DNA of 64,000 nt from Camellia lanceoleosa (taxonomy: Eukaryota > Streptophyta > Magnoliopsida > Ericales > Theaceae), in NCBI GenBank assembly GCA_025200525.1, contig CM045762.1, positions 82,241,893-82,305,892 of the forward strand, written 5' to 3'. Below, in pieces: positions 11,801 to 24,053 of this stretch. A program made the position numbers and the translations under genes. The stretch's first letter is position 1, and the number at the start of each line of letters is the position of its first letter. The notes under the pieces are model-generated. The model had not been told where the DNA came from. It was given only the letters and a program-made list of their open reading frames with translations, and ran no database searches.

Positions 11801-12600
11801 ATACTAAATCGGTTTGGGTGAGGAAGCTTGACTTGGGTTGACTTGTTGATAGTTCATATTTTTTCTTGCTTTTTTTTTTTGGTTTTTATTTTATTTTTCT
11901 TTCTTATTTTTTTGTGTTTTGTGCTTTGTTGTTATTTCTTGATTTGTTTATCAAAAATCTAAAAAGATTTTCTTTGCATGATTTTGCAAGCTTAAAATTT
12001 TTGATAAGTCCTTGGTGCATATTGGAATTGATGAGAAGATCCATTACTTGATAATGTGTGTTTACTATCTATGGTTATTTCAGTTTTTGGATTGTGTGGA
12101 CATTGATTAGTATGTCTCATTTTGTACACACTCTTGTATTAGCAAATACCAGACTCTTCCGCATAAATGTTCACAGTTCTCTATGGACTTCTAATAGTGT
12201 TTCTTGTGGATTTTTTGAGGAATTGACCAATGATAGCATATCTTCGGTGATGTTGAGTCTATTAATCCCTTACTATCTTTTTGCATCTCCACTACTCACT
12301 CCTCTATACTTGTCTCTCAAGGCATGAGAAAAAATGCTACTTCAGAGTCACTAACTAGTCTCACTACCTTTTCTGTCATTCTCTAGTTCGCTTTCTATAC
12401 TCTTGAGCGTGAAAGCCACTGATGAGTGCACGAGAAAATTGTATTCATTATTTGAGGAAGAGCGTTCACATTTACTCAACAAATACCTTTTGATCACTAG
12501 AGGTTTAACTTTTCTCAGTTATTCGCAGATTCTCTTGCTAGAGGTCCAGCCATCAGATCATTACTAGAATTTGACTCTAGTGTTTGTTGAACTCCAAGAG

Positions 12601-12620
12601 ACACACACACACACACACAC
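12601..12620. repeat. (AC)10 microsatellite
   Basis: Perfect (AC)10 inside the non-coding 3' interior of the gag-only copia element. Confidence 0.9.
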
Positions 12621-13321
12621 TTTTCTCATGGGATCTATACTTTTCACATATTACATTACATTCTTTCATGAGGAATCTTCTAGAGATTGTGCACATTGGG
12701 TTTTCATGTGATTGTATTTCTTGGATATTCTTGTGTTTTTTGAGGTAAAAATATGAAATTCCTTACTTGCTCCACCATATTGCTTTTGTCTTTTCTATTT
12801 TATTCTTTGTTTTTTGGTTTTTGTTGTTGCTTTTGATGAGGAGGTTGTTTGGTTTAATAATTGAGGGAGAGTTTGTTGAGCATGAACTTACTTTGATTGT
12901 TTTTTTTAGGGAGATTGGTGCATGTTGGCTTGCATGTTTTTCTCTGTTGCTTCTATATCACCAGTTATTGCTTTTTTACACCATTTTGTCCCTTGCTTAT
13001 GATGTCTCAATCCTTTCTTTTGTGGTTAGATTTTGTCTTTTATTGGTTGTAGTCCCTTTGTCAATTCATGACAAAAATAGGGGGATAATTATTGAGGTGG
13101 TGGTGCATGATAGCATGATGTTTTTAAGATTGGTGCATGATAGCATGATGTTTGTTGTGCATGAATTTTCATATGGTCATATGCTTTACATGCTATCATA
13201 TACTCTTGTGGCACTAATAGTTGTTTTGTAGATTGTAAGTTCGAGGAATTCACTTTTTGTAGTGTGTTTTAGGTTGGGGTGATTAGGACTTCATTGTTTG
13301 GTGTGTTTTGTTATGGAATTA

Positions 13322-13335
13322 CCAAACAGGGAGAT
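13322..13335 (+). other. Polypurine tract of the gag-only copia element
   Basis: CCAAACAGGGAGAT lies immediately before the 3' LTR start TGTTAGG. It resembles the AAAGGGGGAGAT tract that primes plus-strand synthesis in SIRE-like copia elements. Confidence 0.6.
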
Positions 13336-14223
13336 TGTTAGGTATTTTCTAATTGGAAATCTCGTTTGACAAAACTCCTTTCAAATGTAATTGCATTCAC
13401 TCCTTTATTTCTGTGAGTTTATGAGTGTTTAGATGCAAATCAAACCTAATTTGTGCTTGAGAATAATAGTTTGTGCTGAAGGAAATGTGTGCTGCTTGAG
13501 CGGTTCGTCTTGCGCTCGAGCAAACTGTCTTGTGGAAGTTTGCTAGCACCGTCTCTCACCGCTTGAGAGGTAAAGACAAGGTCTTAGAATCTTAGAGCAA
13601 CAGAGAAAAATACTAGATCATCAAAAAGTCCGCTTGAGCAGTCTAAGTCGGTTTTAGCCACTTAAATGTATGTTTTTGGATTAGATTTTGCATAGACTCT
13701 CAAATATTCAACCCTAGAGTGCGAAAAATAGAAGAAGAGGTCTCTAGAGTGATCCATGTGTGTACCTTGATGGATTAAGAGTGATCTATGGAGATTAACA
13801 AGCTTTATATTGAATATCATCAAGGGATTTCTTTCATTCAAATACACATTTGCTAAAGCGATGTTCATTGGTGGATTTTGGGGAAGTTAAACCTGAAGTT
13901 TTGGTGGATACCGAAGTGGCTCATCGTTAAGGATTTGACATCGGCATTGTGAATTCAATGTTGGGCAAAGCAATTCCAAGGTGAAGACGGTTGTGACTTT
14001 GGCCTGAGTTTTTTTTTTTTTTTAATCACAATTGGAGGTGCTCCAATTTTTATTTTTTCCATGTTATATCCTTGTGTTGATTTGTCGATGTTTGTTTTGT
14101 AGATATAATTCAATTCTTGTTTAATTGAATTAGATCTACTTATGTTTGATTGAGGATTATTATTCATTGCTAAAATTGAATCTTAATTGCAAATCATTAT
14201 CTCAAGATTTTAAAGGTTTTTCA
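13336..14223 (+). repeat. 3' LTR of the gag-only copia element
   Basis: It begins TGTTAGGTATTTTCTAATT after the polypurine tract and ends TAAAGGTTTTTCA. It is clearly homologous to 8349-9369 but diverged by many substitutions and indels, so the insertion is old. Confidence 0.8.
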
Positions 14224-15228
14224 AGTAGTAATTTGATAGTTGTATGAATAAAAAATTATGTTTTAATTTTTTTTTTTTACTAAAATAGATATTTATCTTG
14301 TTTATTTATGTATTTACAAATCATTTGCATTAGTTTCAGTCACTCCATACTTACCATAATGGATTTTTATCTAACTATGTCAAAAGTATGAGATAAACTA
14401 TAATTTTTTTTTTTTCAAACTTTAGAAGAGGTAGGTGTATTTTACCCATTTTATAAAGTATGAAATAGCTATTTTAGCCACCAAAAAAAAAAAATCAAAA
14501 AATGAACTAAAATAGTTAGTTCCCAAACCAACACTTAGTTGGAATATGTTAGACATGAAAACAATATAAATAGTAAATATGATTTGTAAATTGTGCACAA
14601 ACATAAGATTTATGTGATTGACTTCAAAATTAGCTCACCTATGTTTTTCAAAATTCTTTTATTATCTTTTTAATTTTTGAATATTTTTACAATATATATA
14701 TATATATATATAATGGCTCCATAATTATTTTGGTAAATATATATACATATATATGGACCCTTAATTCAAGAGTAATATTTATGGTATGACCACCAACTAT
14801 TTTACATATTACATAATGCAATCAATTCTATTGATTTGACATGTAAACTATATTTGATTTTTGTGTGTGTGTGTGTGTGTGTGTGGGTAAATCCTAGGAT
14901 TTTTATTTTTATCTATCAACCAACAAGATCTTAGTTATAAATCTCGTAATTTCTTCAAAATGATTACGAAAGAAATTATTATGCTGCTACACCTACCTTG
15001 GCTCCCTTTAAACAAAATTTTTGTCATTGTCCCTTCTTCTGTACCTAATTCACTCAATCTCATGATAGGAGAATGATTTTGTGTATAAAAAATTGTGGCA
15101 CAATTTGAAATGCATACTTCAATTTTTTGAAACTTCTAATTTAACTAAATTTGTGTGTGGAAGCATTAAACAAATTTTAGTAGCTTTATTTTGAAGACAT
15201 GAATTAACAAATGCATGTCAAGTACTAT
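14224..15228. other. AT-rich intergenic DNA, no gene seen
   Basis: It contains a (TA)n run near 14693-14712 and a (GT)n run at 14862-14886. No conserved coding or element ends were recognised. Confidence 0.6.
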
Positions 15229-18033
15229 TATAGACACTCTATTTTGCTGGGCCTTAAAACTTGGGCTCTTTTTTTTTTTTTTTTCAAGCAACCAATGATG
15301 AAAGACTAACATGTTGAAATTTTTCAATCCCTTTACCAGAGAGCATTATTTAGAAGTCGATTCCAATCATTTCACCTATTTTGGCCAAATTTCAGTTCAA
15401 AATGTTTTCTTTAGCCATGTGTAAATTCAATCAATTTTAGTATGTTTAAACTCATTCTTCAAATCAAAATGTGGTGACTTTCAGTAACTGAGTAAGGATA
15501 GAGTGGGAATGAGTGGAAAGAAGGAGAATCCTCTCGAAAAACCTTGTTTTCCTTGCAAAATTGCCTTAGACATACAAAAAGAAGGCTAAATGTACAACTT
15601 TTATGCCTAACCAGCCATATTCTAGCTAGTCGGCCATAAAATAGATGGCCGGACATCTTTTAGTTGGTCAGACCATTTTGTCAAGAAACAGAGTTTCGAT
15701 GAGATGGTCCCTTCATGCATGTGAGGTTGCCACCTCTTCAATTTTTTCACTAATTATGGACCAAGAAACCTCTTGGGCTATATAAACACCTCTCCTTGAA
15801 GAGAAGAAGATGAGAATTTTCATTAAGCATAGAGACACCGAAAATTCTCCAAGCTTGCAATTCTTCTAATTTTCTCTCTCTATATATACATACACCGATA
15901 CATACACCATTGACGACAATGGATTGAAGCTCAACTTGTTGAAGATTGAAGATCAAGCTTAGAAGATCTGAGGGTACTTGGAAGAAAGGATTGCTAATCA
16001 AGAGGCTTATCTTCCTCAATTGAAGTAAGTCCACTAACATTCTCATCACTTTCTTTCCTATTTTCTTTTCTTTTCTCTCTTGCCAAACATTATAATTCAG
16101 AGATTATGTACTGATTATCATGTGATTGGGCCTCATGAATAGTGGAGGGGATTAGCCACACCTCCATAGGATTGCTTGTATTACTTGAATTCTCACTTTC
16201 TCTCATTTTCTCGCCTCTCAAACACTTTGTTTTCTAATTTTATTTGGTAATTTAGATTAGTTTTAGACTTGTGTAGAGGATTCTAATCCTACCTTGTAGT
16301 TTGTTTTGATAATTGTTATGTTTTAATTCATTTTCTTTTATTTTTCATCACTTTCTCACAAATTTTCTTGTCATCCAAACACGTTTAATTCTCATGATCT
16401 AATCCATATTCACATTCTAATGAGTATTTGGGTTGCTTTGTGAAAGTAATTGGTGATCTATGGGCCTAAATTGGTAGTTAGAGAATTATAGATTCTATTT
16501 CTTTCATTTTCTCTTACTTTCTTTTATTCTCTCTCTATTTTCTTGGAATCCAAACATAGCTTCCACCTAGAAGTGATTTGTTATCTACTATCTCCATCTA
16601 CTCTTAACATGGATTTGAGTATCTATTTACTCTTTTCCATGAGAGTTGATGCAGATTCATATTCACTTCTTTAATTTGCTTCTTGTTTAATTTCCATTTC
16701 ATGTTTGTTTCTTCTATGATCATCATTGATTTCCTACATCTTTAACAATCAAAGAAGTCTATCATCTCATCCCTTCCTCTATGATGAGTATAGTAGTCCT
16801 CATTTTGATTTCTCTTTTTGCCTTGCTTCTATGATATCATGTAATTCTCTATATCCATTGGTGATCAAGGGAGACAATCATCTTGTCTTTCCCATGGTGG
16901 GAATGATGGATTTAGCTTATTTTCATTCCTTGTTCTTTTCATTACTTGATTGCTTCTATGATTATCATGTAGTATTTTGTAGTACTTCGTAGCTTCTCTA
17001 GTATTTTCATTTTATAAACTTGTTAATATGGTTAGTTTCCATTATTCTTATCATTTTTCTTTCCTTAGTATAAATGTTTGTGTACTCATCTCTTTCTTCT
17101 CTATCCCTTTTATTTAGAGCTTCCCTATCTTGGCATCATGTTTTATTTATTTCTTATTCCTCCATGTTTTGCACCCATTTTCATACATAAGACTTGGCTC
17201 ATTTTATCTCTCATTTCACTACTTCTCACGTGATTATGTGGGCTATCCTATGTCTTGAGATGATTCATATATCATGTTTAGTAGCAAAGTCTTTAGTGGT
17301 GTTTTGTGTGTTTTGCATTAGTTTCCTTATATCTAGGATCATGCATGTTTTCTTAACACTTGTTTGCTTAGCTTGGTGTGGGGGAGTACTAGGTGAGCTT
17401 TTTTCGTCTTTACATCCTAACTGTGTGTTTTTTTCTTATTATGTCTAGCATTCTTACCACGTAACTACTTGCTTACTTGATATATCTCTTTAGATACCAT
17501 TGGATGGAGGTTATTTCACTTAACTTGGGATGATATTGATTTCTATGCATGTGGACTCATCTTTTTTTTTGAGTGGCATTTTTTCAAACTTTTTTTCAAC
17601 ACGCATGAAATCAAAGCATTCCAAAGTAAGTGATTTAGTCTATACTACTTTGACTCACATAGTAATTTTAGTATTAATAATTGGAATATGGGCATTATTT
17701 TGGTAATGAATCTCATATCTAGAATTAGTAGTGACCAATCTTTGATCGAATAAGTGGGGGTGCTCAATTCATAACCTTCCCGAGCCGAGACATTTTGGAT
17801 ATAACGAACAGCGGCCTTTGGCACGAGTCATGGGTTTCCTAGTTTTCCCAAAGATTGGGTGGTGACTTTGAGTCTGGTGATGTAGTCCATTTTTGGCATT
17901 TCTTGTGACTAACGAATTTTCTATAGATTTACCAAATTTGAACTCTCATTCTATTTCATATTGCACTCATGAAAGAAGACGAGGGCTCTAAGTGTCGAGC
18001 CTATTCGGATCCCTTGGTTCGAGAGATCCCACA
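15229..18033 (+). repeat. 5' LTR of the decayed Tat-like element
   Basis: The start TATAGACACTCTATTTT corresponds to TGTAGACACCCCATTTT of the younger copies with one G-to-A and two C-to-T changes. The end, GAGATCCCACA, is followed after five bases by the PBS. Shared blocks with the 43359-48348 LTR include GGAGTACTAGGTGAG (near 17390) and the CGGCCTTTGGCACGAGT...GGTTTCCTA block (17810-17850). Length is 2,805 bp. Confidence 0.75.
15779..15786 (+). promoter_or_regulatory. TATA box of the Tat-like LTR
   Basis: TATATAAA lies 550 bp into the LTR, followed by a CT-rich leader and, near 16020, a donor-like TGAAGTAAGTCCACT. The large solo LTR has the same arrangement (TATTTAA at 44403, then TTCAAGGGTAAGCCACT near 44640), supporting a shared promoter plus leader splice donor. 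Confidence 0.5.
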
Positions 18034-18038
18034 GTTTC

Positions 18039-18057
18039 TGGCGACTCTGTTGGAGAG
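18039..18057 (+). other. Primer binding site, tRNA-Arg type
   Basis: TGGCGACTCTGTTGGAGAG matches the first nine bases of the complement of plant tRNA-Arg 3' ends (TGGCGACTCCACTGGGGA), then differs by a few substitutions. tRNA-Arg priming is typical of Tat/Ogre elements. It lies five bases after the LTR end. Confidence 0.7.
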
Positions 18058-18307
18058 GCTAAGAGAACTTAACTCGAGAATTCTAAACAAGAGATTTATT
18101 TATTTATATATGTTGCATTTACATTGGTGCATTTTAAATCACTGCGTTTTCCATCTGATATCTTTGATGACTTGTCGATCATGGGCTTTGTTATGGTGCG
18201 AACACAACTCTTGGATCTGGATCCCCAACGTACCATTTGATCCTCCTTTCACTGCTTGGTGGAATGAGTGAGAGATATAGTGGTGAATCTTGCTAAGGTA
18301 CCCATTT
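18058..18307 (+). other. Leader of the Tat-like element, first part
   Basis: Non-coding 250 bp after the PBS. It stops where the minus-strand LTR beginning TGACTTGCCTC starts. The leader resumes at 27008. Confidence 0.5.
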
Positions 18308-20019
18308 TGACTTGCCTCAAAAATCGGGAACATTAAGGAATAGATTAACAAATAATTATAGGATTTCTCTAAGGTTACAAGTGTAGGAAACATCACTACT
18401 GAGTCCTTATTCAATAACCAAGTAAGATTCTAAAAAAGATCGAAGGAGTCAAAATAGCCTCTCCTCTAAGTCTAATCTCATTAGATAGTAAAACTACATT
18501 TTTGATAAATCTTTAACAAAACACAAGGTTTACATGAGTTGATGGAATATAAGGATAGTTAAAAAAGATATATGTAGATATATAGGCAAAGTAAAAGTTA
18601 CAAGATTATATTTTAATTACTATAAGAGTTTTAACACTTACAATCCCAAAACATGATTACAAATTCCTCATCTTCCAGGATAGCCATACGCCTTCATGTT
18701 TTTGCTTTGCCGACGTCCACGTGAATTTTGTCAACACCTGACATAAAATGCCATGAGCTTGGAATGCCAATTAAACGCACACACACCCAATCCCTTTTTC
18801 CTAATCCAATACATAATGAAGCATGACATTCAAGTTAATAACAAATGATTACAAAGTTAGATGCTAGTGATCTAGAAATCCCCCAAAGAGATTTCATCCT
18901 CCCAACCTTATTCGTCATAAGTACCTAAGGTCCAAATACAACCGATCCATTCAAGAGTTCCGAAACAATCACTTGTGCAAGACTTAAACTTCAGTAGGGA
19001 ATACGTCCTATCAATCCATTGTCATCTAATCATTATTCAAGTGATCGAAAACCTAATACCATCTCATTTAGTTTCCCCTTGAGTTAGATGTTTTTAAGTT
19101 AAGGTTAGAACAAGCTATTGAGACAATAATTTCTACACAAGTATGAGCATCATGGTAATAAATATAGGCACAACAATGAAAATATCATACTAAGGCCAAA
19201 ACAAGAGATAAGAACCACATTCATGAAATTAAAAGCATGAAATCATCAGCTAACATAATTTCAAGATTAGATACACTTTAAAGACCACAATTAAATAGAC
19301 ATTTTCAGATTTTTCTCAAACTTGGCCTTGGCATGGATTGTAGAGAATTCTATATAGTTTTCAGAACAATTTTCATAAGTGGAATAACTTTCCTAGATTT
19401 TTAGTTATTTAAGAAATACTCTACCGCTGTCCAGATTTGTTAACTGTTATGAAAATTGGATTTTCTCTTAAACCACTCACTCTTTTGCGATAATACATTT
19501 TTTCCCCATGAATTATAACACTTAAAGAAAGGTTTGCAAATAAAAATTAGGTTCATGATATTTTTCTCTATTTTTCTAGAATTTTTACAAGTGGGCTGTA
19601 AATACCAATTCTTTGAGCACAAAGCTTTAAATAACAGAAAAAGCAAGAAAAGATGGTAACCATGGATAATTTTTTACTTCTATTATGATGAAAACAAGCT
19701 AAATAATATATCATAAACTCAAAATTTTAGATTCAAGGTGTGCCTTTCGAATTCATGTGAGATAGGTGTAGAAAAAGATAGTATTGCATTTATGAAGAGA
19801 AAACACAAGTGTGGAACAAGGCTTAACTCTTTTCATTTTTAACACAAGAATATCATTAAAACATTTTTGAAAATAATATTTAGAACCTCTAAGCACATTT
19901 ATTTGAAAGAGGAAATAGAAGGAAGGGTGGTAATGTGGCTTATTTGTTATGTAGGTGAGATGTTTGCACAATTTTCCTTTCCTTTCCTTTCCTCTCCACC
20001 ACCACCACAACAACCACAA

Positions 20020-20061
<42 letters not shown>

Positions 20062-21123
20062 TTAGCTATGTATGTCAGTGCATGAGTTTGTTTTTTGTTC
20101 AAAATGTGGATGTGAGTGGTATATTTATAGAGAAAAAAAGTGATACAAAGATTGTTTTGCCTTTGATTCCAATTCAATTTGAATATTTTTGGATTTAGTT
20201 AGGATGAAATGAAATAGTGGATATTAGAAACCTAAATTATGTACTCAATCATGATGTAGTTAGGCTTTTCCCTTAATTAAACTATCCTAATTACAAGTAC
20301 AATGCATATATACATCTATATATAATTGGCACCAAAAATCAAAATTATTTCCATGATTTTAGGGATTTTGTCTCAAAAGTACCTATAATAGTAGCCTAGG
20401 GAGAGAGAGAGAGAGAGGGTGGCCATTAATGGTGATTTTAGGAAGATTTTCTTTTTTCTTTTTTTATTTTTATGTATTTGTATAATTTGATATTTATCAT
20501 ATTTTGTGTACAATTCATTAAATAAGTTCAAAGGTACAAGTAACTTGGGGTCAATTTGTAATTCAAATAAAATTTGAGGGCTAAGGACTTAATTTATGAT
20601 TTGAAACATTTATTTACGTGTAGTATTTAGTTAAATTAGGATTTGAGAATTCAATTCTGTTAAAGCTTCTATGTTTTGAACTAAACGGAGAATTGGAATG
20701 AGAACCGGAAGCTTAGGGTTTTGAGTAGTAAATTTGTAATTAGGGGGTTAATTAATTATTATTAGGGCTTTTGAAAATAATTGTCGAGTTCCTAGGTTCA
20801 ATCAAGGTTTGTGAGTTTTCGGTTGGTGTGCCTTTTCGACTTTGTAGTTAAAATTGAAAACAAATAAGGAATCAATGGTCTTTATTAAAATAATTCAAAA
20901 GTAAAGGTCTAAATAAAATTACAAAGCGTAGTTAAATAATTAATATTAGAATGTAGAAACAATTACTAAGCTATTGGGGTCAATTAGGGTCTGTACTGGT
21001 TCATTCGCAATGCATTTTCGATTCTAGGATTAAATTTGCTAATAAACGAAGAACTGAGGGCTTTATTATAATAACTCAAAAGTCAGAAACTTAATAGAGT
21101 TTGCAAAAGTTAGGGGCTTGACA
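18308..21123 (-). repeat. 3' LTR of the gag-only Tekay-like element (2,816 bp)
   Basis: On the minus strand it starts TGTCAAGCCCCTAAC at 21123 and ends GAGGCAAGTCA at 18308. It aligns with 24054-27007 throughout; that copy has additional sequence near 24600-24760. A TATA-like CTCTATAAAT lies near 20125 (minus strand), followed downstream by a GA microsatellite. Confidence 0.8.
20025..20060. repeat. (CT)18 microsatellite in the 3' LTR
   Basis: Perfect (CT)n of 36 bp, (GA)n on the sense strand of the element, about 65-100 bp downstream of the LTR TATA box. The other LTR has 62 bp at the same place. Confidence 0.9.
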
Positions 21124-21890
21124 ACCTATCTCCCTTAAATAAATTTCATCTTTGAAATTTAAACTATTCTTCATGTCTTGAAATGTTGTGGGTAATTTGT
21201 CCGCGTTACATCCCTGCGCTCTCGAATAGATTCTATTAACGTATTTTTAATCATCCAAATCATCTTCTTCTCTTAAGTTTTTCTCCATTCTTTCTAGAGC
21301 CACAATTGGTCTTGTTCTAATAATAGTATTTTGAATTGAATTTCTTCCCAATTAATGACGTGAGGAGATCCGTTCATTTTCTGTGGTTATTAAAACTTTT
21401 GAACTGCTCATCATATAGGTAATGATGTTGCTGCCTTAGTGTGAAGGCTCGTGTTGCCAATCTCCTAATGTGATGGTTTATATTCTTGTTAAGACTTAAA
21501 CTCATCGACCATCTAGTAAGTGGCTGATGTCAGTCTTTCGTAGTTAGGAAGGCTAGTCTATCCCCTTAAACAAGAATTACATCTGGTCGGATGTATTAGT
21601 CGTCTCCTTCTTCTGGCAGTTGTTGATCACAATTTCATATTCGAATAATGAATCTATTTCTAAGGTGAAGTTGAAGTTGAATATCTTTTTAGAAATCAAA
21701 AATCAAATGCACAAACATTTTCTAAGGGTTGCATGCAAGTTTTGTATACGATGGAATGAGAGAGCACAGTTAATAAAACATTGTTTGAGTGTTAAGACAG
21801 TAATATCTGATTAATGAAAGATGATTTACATCATTTATGCTTGGATTACATAAGGTCATTCCCAAAAAAAGTTCTAACTACTATCCTAGT
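21124..21890 (-). other. 3' internal tail and polypurine tract
   Basis: The minus strand just before the 3' LTR reads AAGGGAGATAGGT, a good polypurine tract (about 21138-21124). The rest of this 770-bp stretch shows no recognisable domain. The ORF at 21620-21814 is on the opposite strand and has no family features. Confidence 0.5.
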
Positions 21891-21899
21891 TATACTTTT

Positions 21900-23110
21900 C
21901 CTGGGTTAGCCATGGCTCGTATTGCGGTTTTTTGAGTCCATATATGACATATTGCTCGTACTCTGGATGCAGGGCAGTGAGATATTCTTGTTGTATTGAG
22001 AATACTCTGGCTGGTGACCTTTCCAGAGTCTCGATTGCTCTCCATTTTATAATTTTATTGCCCAATAGTTTCTAGCTGAGTTATCCATGATTGTTGCCTG
22101 CCTATAGCACGTTTATTTTCACCCAAGCGCTCTCCTTGATTTCCATCCAGTTGGGGACATTCAAACCTCCAGTGTCCCATCCATTGAAAATGATAGCACT
22201 AAATTGATCGCGCTGGTCTTTCCTAGAAACTCTCCTTCAGATTTTGTTGTTATGGATGTTATGGTGGCAACTTGGAATAAGGTTTTTGTGTCGTGTTTCC
22301 CGTATGTTTTCTTTGGGGGTCCCACAAATGATTAACTCTCTTTTCTCTTGTTCCAGATCCTTTTGGCGTCAGCCACTTCATGTTCAGACTCTAAAGTTGT
22401 GTCTACTACCTTGGCGTACGTGTGACACCACTGTGGTAATACTCTTCCCCTAATCATAGGGCCTAGGCCCCACTCGAACTTTTTTGCCTTTTCCTCATCA
22501 TCCACTACGTATCAAGTAGCATAGCGGGCCAACTTCTCAAATTTTGTAGCATACTGCACTATAGTCATGTTGCCTTGGTCTAGCTTTTGGAATTCTAGGA
22601 CCCATTCTTGTTTGACGGTGTTAAAGAAGTACTTTCTCAAAATAGTTCCTTGAATTGCTCTTAAGTCACGGCGGTAGTATCGTGGGTACCCTTCATTGGT
22701 GCCCACTAGTAATCGGCTTCATCATCCAACTCGTATACGGCTAGGAAAATTTGGTTGATATGTTCATTGATTCCCATTGTGTCTAGCATCTTTTCGATCT
22801 AGTGACGCCAATTCTCTACTACCCTTGGTTCTAGTACTTCAGTGAACTTTGATGGACTCTATTTTTTAAATTCAAAAAAGATGTGGGTTTTGTTATTCTA
22901 CCTATTCTCTTTTAATTGTCCCAATTCTTCTAGAATCTGATGCCCTAAATGGTTAGGGATCTCAGCTCCTGCAGGCATAGGTCCATTTTCAGGGTGTTGA
23001 TTCCTTAGCACATTCTAGTCCATTACTACTCATGTGCTCAGGTGTTGTTGCGTGTTTTCGTATAGTCATTAGCACATGTATCCACCATCTTGTTCATTGT
23101 TTGGTGAAGC
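21900..23110 (-). pseudogene. Tekay/Del-like gag, heavily decayed
   Basis: Minus-strand fragments fit the chromovirus gag order. The best is the frame 22706-22512, with RKYFFNTVKQEWVLEFQKLD followed by QGNMTIVQYATKFEKLARYA, the conserved capsid helix block. Upstream, around 22760-22870, are remnants resembling the N-terminal capsid domain. Downstream, near 22190-22150, CYHFQWMGHWRFEC is a CCHC knuckle whose second Cys is Phe. Many stops and frameshifts interrupt it, so no functional Gag is made. No protease follows the knuckle. Confidence 0.65.
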
Positions 23111-23260
23111 ATAGGTTGTTCTAATTACGGAGGTGAATCCTTAAGAGTGATTGAACTAATCTTAAAGTTAAAGTTTAATCATCCTACAGAGTTTGAAGCG
23201 ATAAGATGAAGTAGTAATCAATAGTTATAGGAAAACACACAAATAACTTCATATACACAA

Positions 23261-23281
23261 ATATATATATATATATATATA
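23261..23281. repeat. (AT)n microsatellite
   Basis: Short AT dinucleotide run in the leader region between gag and the 5' LTR of the gag-only Tekay-like element. Confidence 0.8.
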
Positions 23282-24034
23282 GGCAAAATAATAACTACAA
23301 GAGTTTTAAAACTGGATTAATGGAGGGAATATGAAATGGAGATGGAAAATATGAAGCAGTTATAGTAATAACATCAATTAACACAAGGAATAATCGAGAT
23401 ATGAGCGAATGATGACATTAAGATTTCAGACTTTATGGTGGTCAAGTTTATGGAAGTAGTGACTAAACTAGATATCTAACCTAAAACCACGTTAGCCATA
23501 TGCGTTTCAAACTGAATATCCAAGATTCATCACTGAGTAAAGAAAAGATAACTATTTACAAGAAGCCTTGTACTAGATAGAATAATCAAGGTTCAAAGGT
23601 TGTCAATTTTACAAATGGTAGTATATAAAATAGGACTAGATGGTCATGACTTAATCTTGGGAAAAAAAGGACATCAAATAAAGGTTACAAACATGAGATG
23701 AGGGTATGACGATCGATAGAAGACTCGTGGAACTAACAGTAACCTTACTTCTATATTGTATCTAATGCACAATGTGAGGCCTTGTTCAGAGTTAAAACCA
23801 CTTTCCTTTGTAGGTGATCATCAAATCATAACACAAAGATTTTGAATCTAAAATACGTCCTCATGAGTTGATGTTGCTATGCCCAGAATACAACGAAACG
23901 TCCTAAGGTAAGTCAAGAAAATTTCAATTTTTCATTGTCTTTTAGTTGATAGGATAGATAATTTTATAATACTATAATATAGTCGGGCAAGGTTGTCTCT
24001 AATCGCAGGTCAAAACACGTAGGTAAGAGTTGAA

Positions 24035-24050
24035 CCTAAGTCTGATATCA
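24035..24050 (-). other. PBS-like sequence of the gag-only Tekay-like element
   Basis: The minus strand reads TGATATCAGACTTAGG three bases after the 5' LTR end (GGGGCGTTACA), a one-change version of TGGTATCAGA with further decay. Confidence 0.6.
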
Positions 24051-24053
24051 AGT

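Larger units (their letters stand above)
11801..13335 (+). other. T-rich 3' internal region of the gag-only element
   Basis: About 1.5 kb between the gag knuckle and the 3' LTR contains no retroelement enzyme motif. Three plus-strand frames (11866-12051, 12058-12327, 12767-13231) encode strongly hydrophobic peptides; the longest is 154 residues with several predicted membrane-like segments. The DNA is T-rich, and T-rich codons give Phe and Leu automatically, so these frames may be compositional. A 22-bp word containing GTGCATGATAGCATGATGTT is repeated directly near 13105-13150. Confidence 0.5.
8349..14223 (+). mobile_element. Gag-only copia (SIRE-like) retrotransposon
   Basis: Two similar LTRs (8349-9369 and 13336-14223) flank a 3.97-kb interior with PBS, gag-like coding and polypurine tract, but no recognisable protease, integrase, RT or RNase H in any frame. 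The flanking 5-mers are ATTAG (8344-8348) and AGTAG (14224-14228), a target duplication with one mismatch. This is the structure of a non-autonomous gag-only (TR-GAG-like) element that would depend on a full copia element for replication. Many frameshifts show it is old. Confidence 0.8.

Noticed and set aside
12058..13231. Possible env-like gene
   Set aside because: Hydrophobicity follows from T-rich codons; no signal, furin-like site or conserved motif seen. Kept only as a weak finding.
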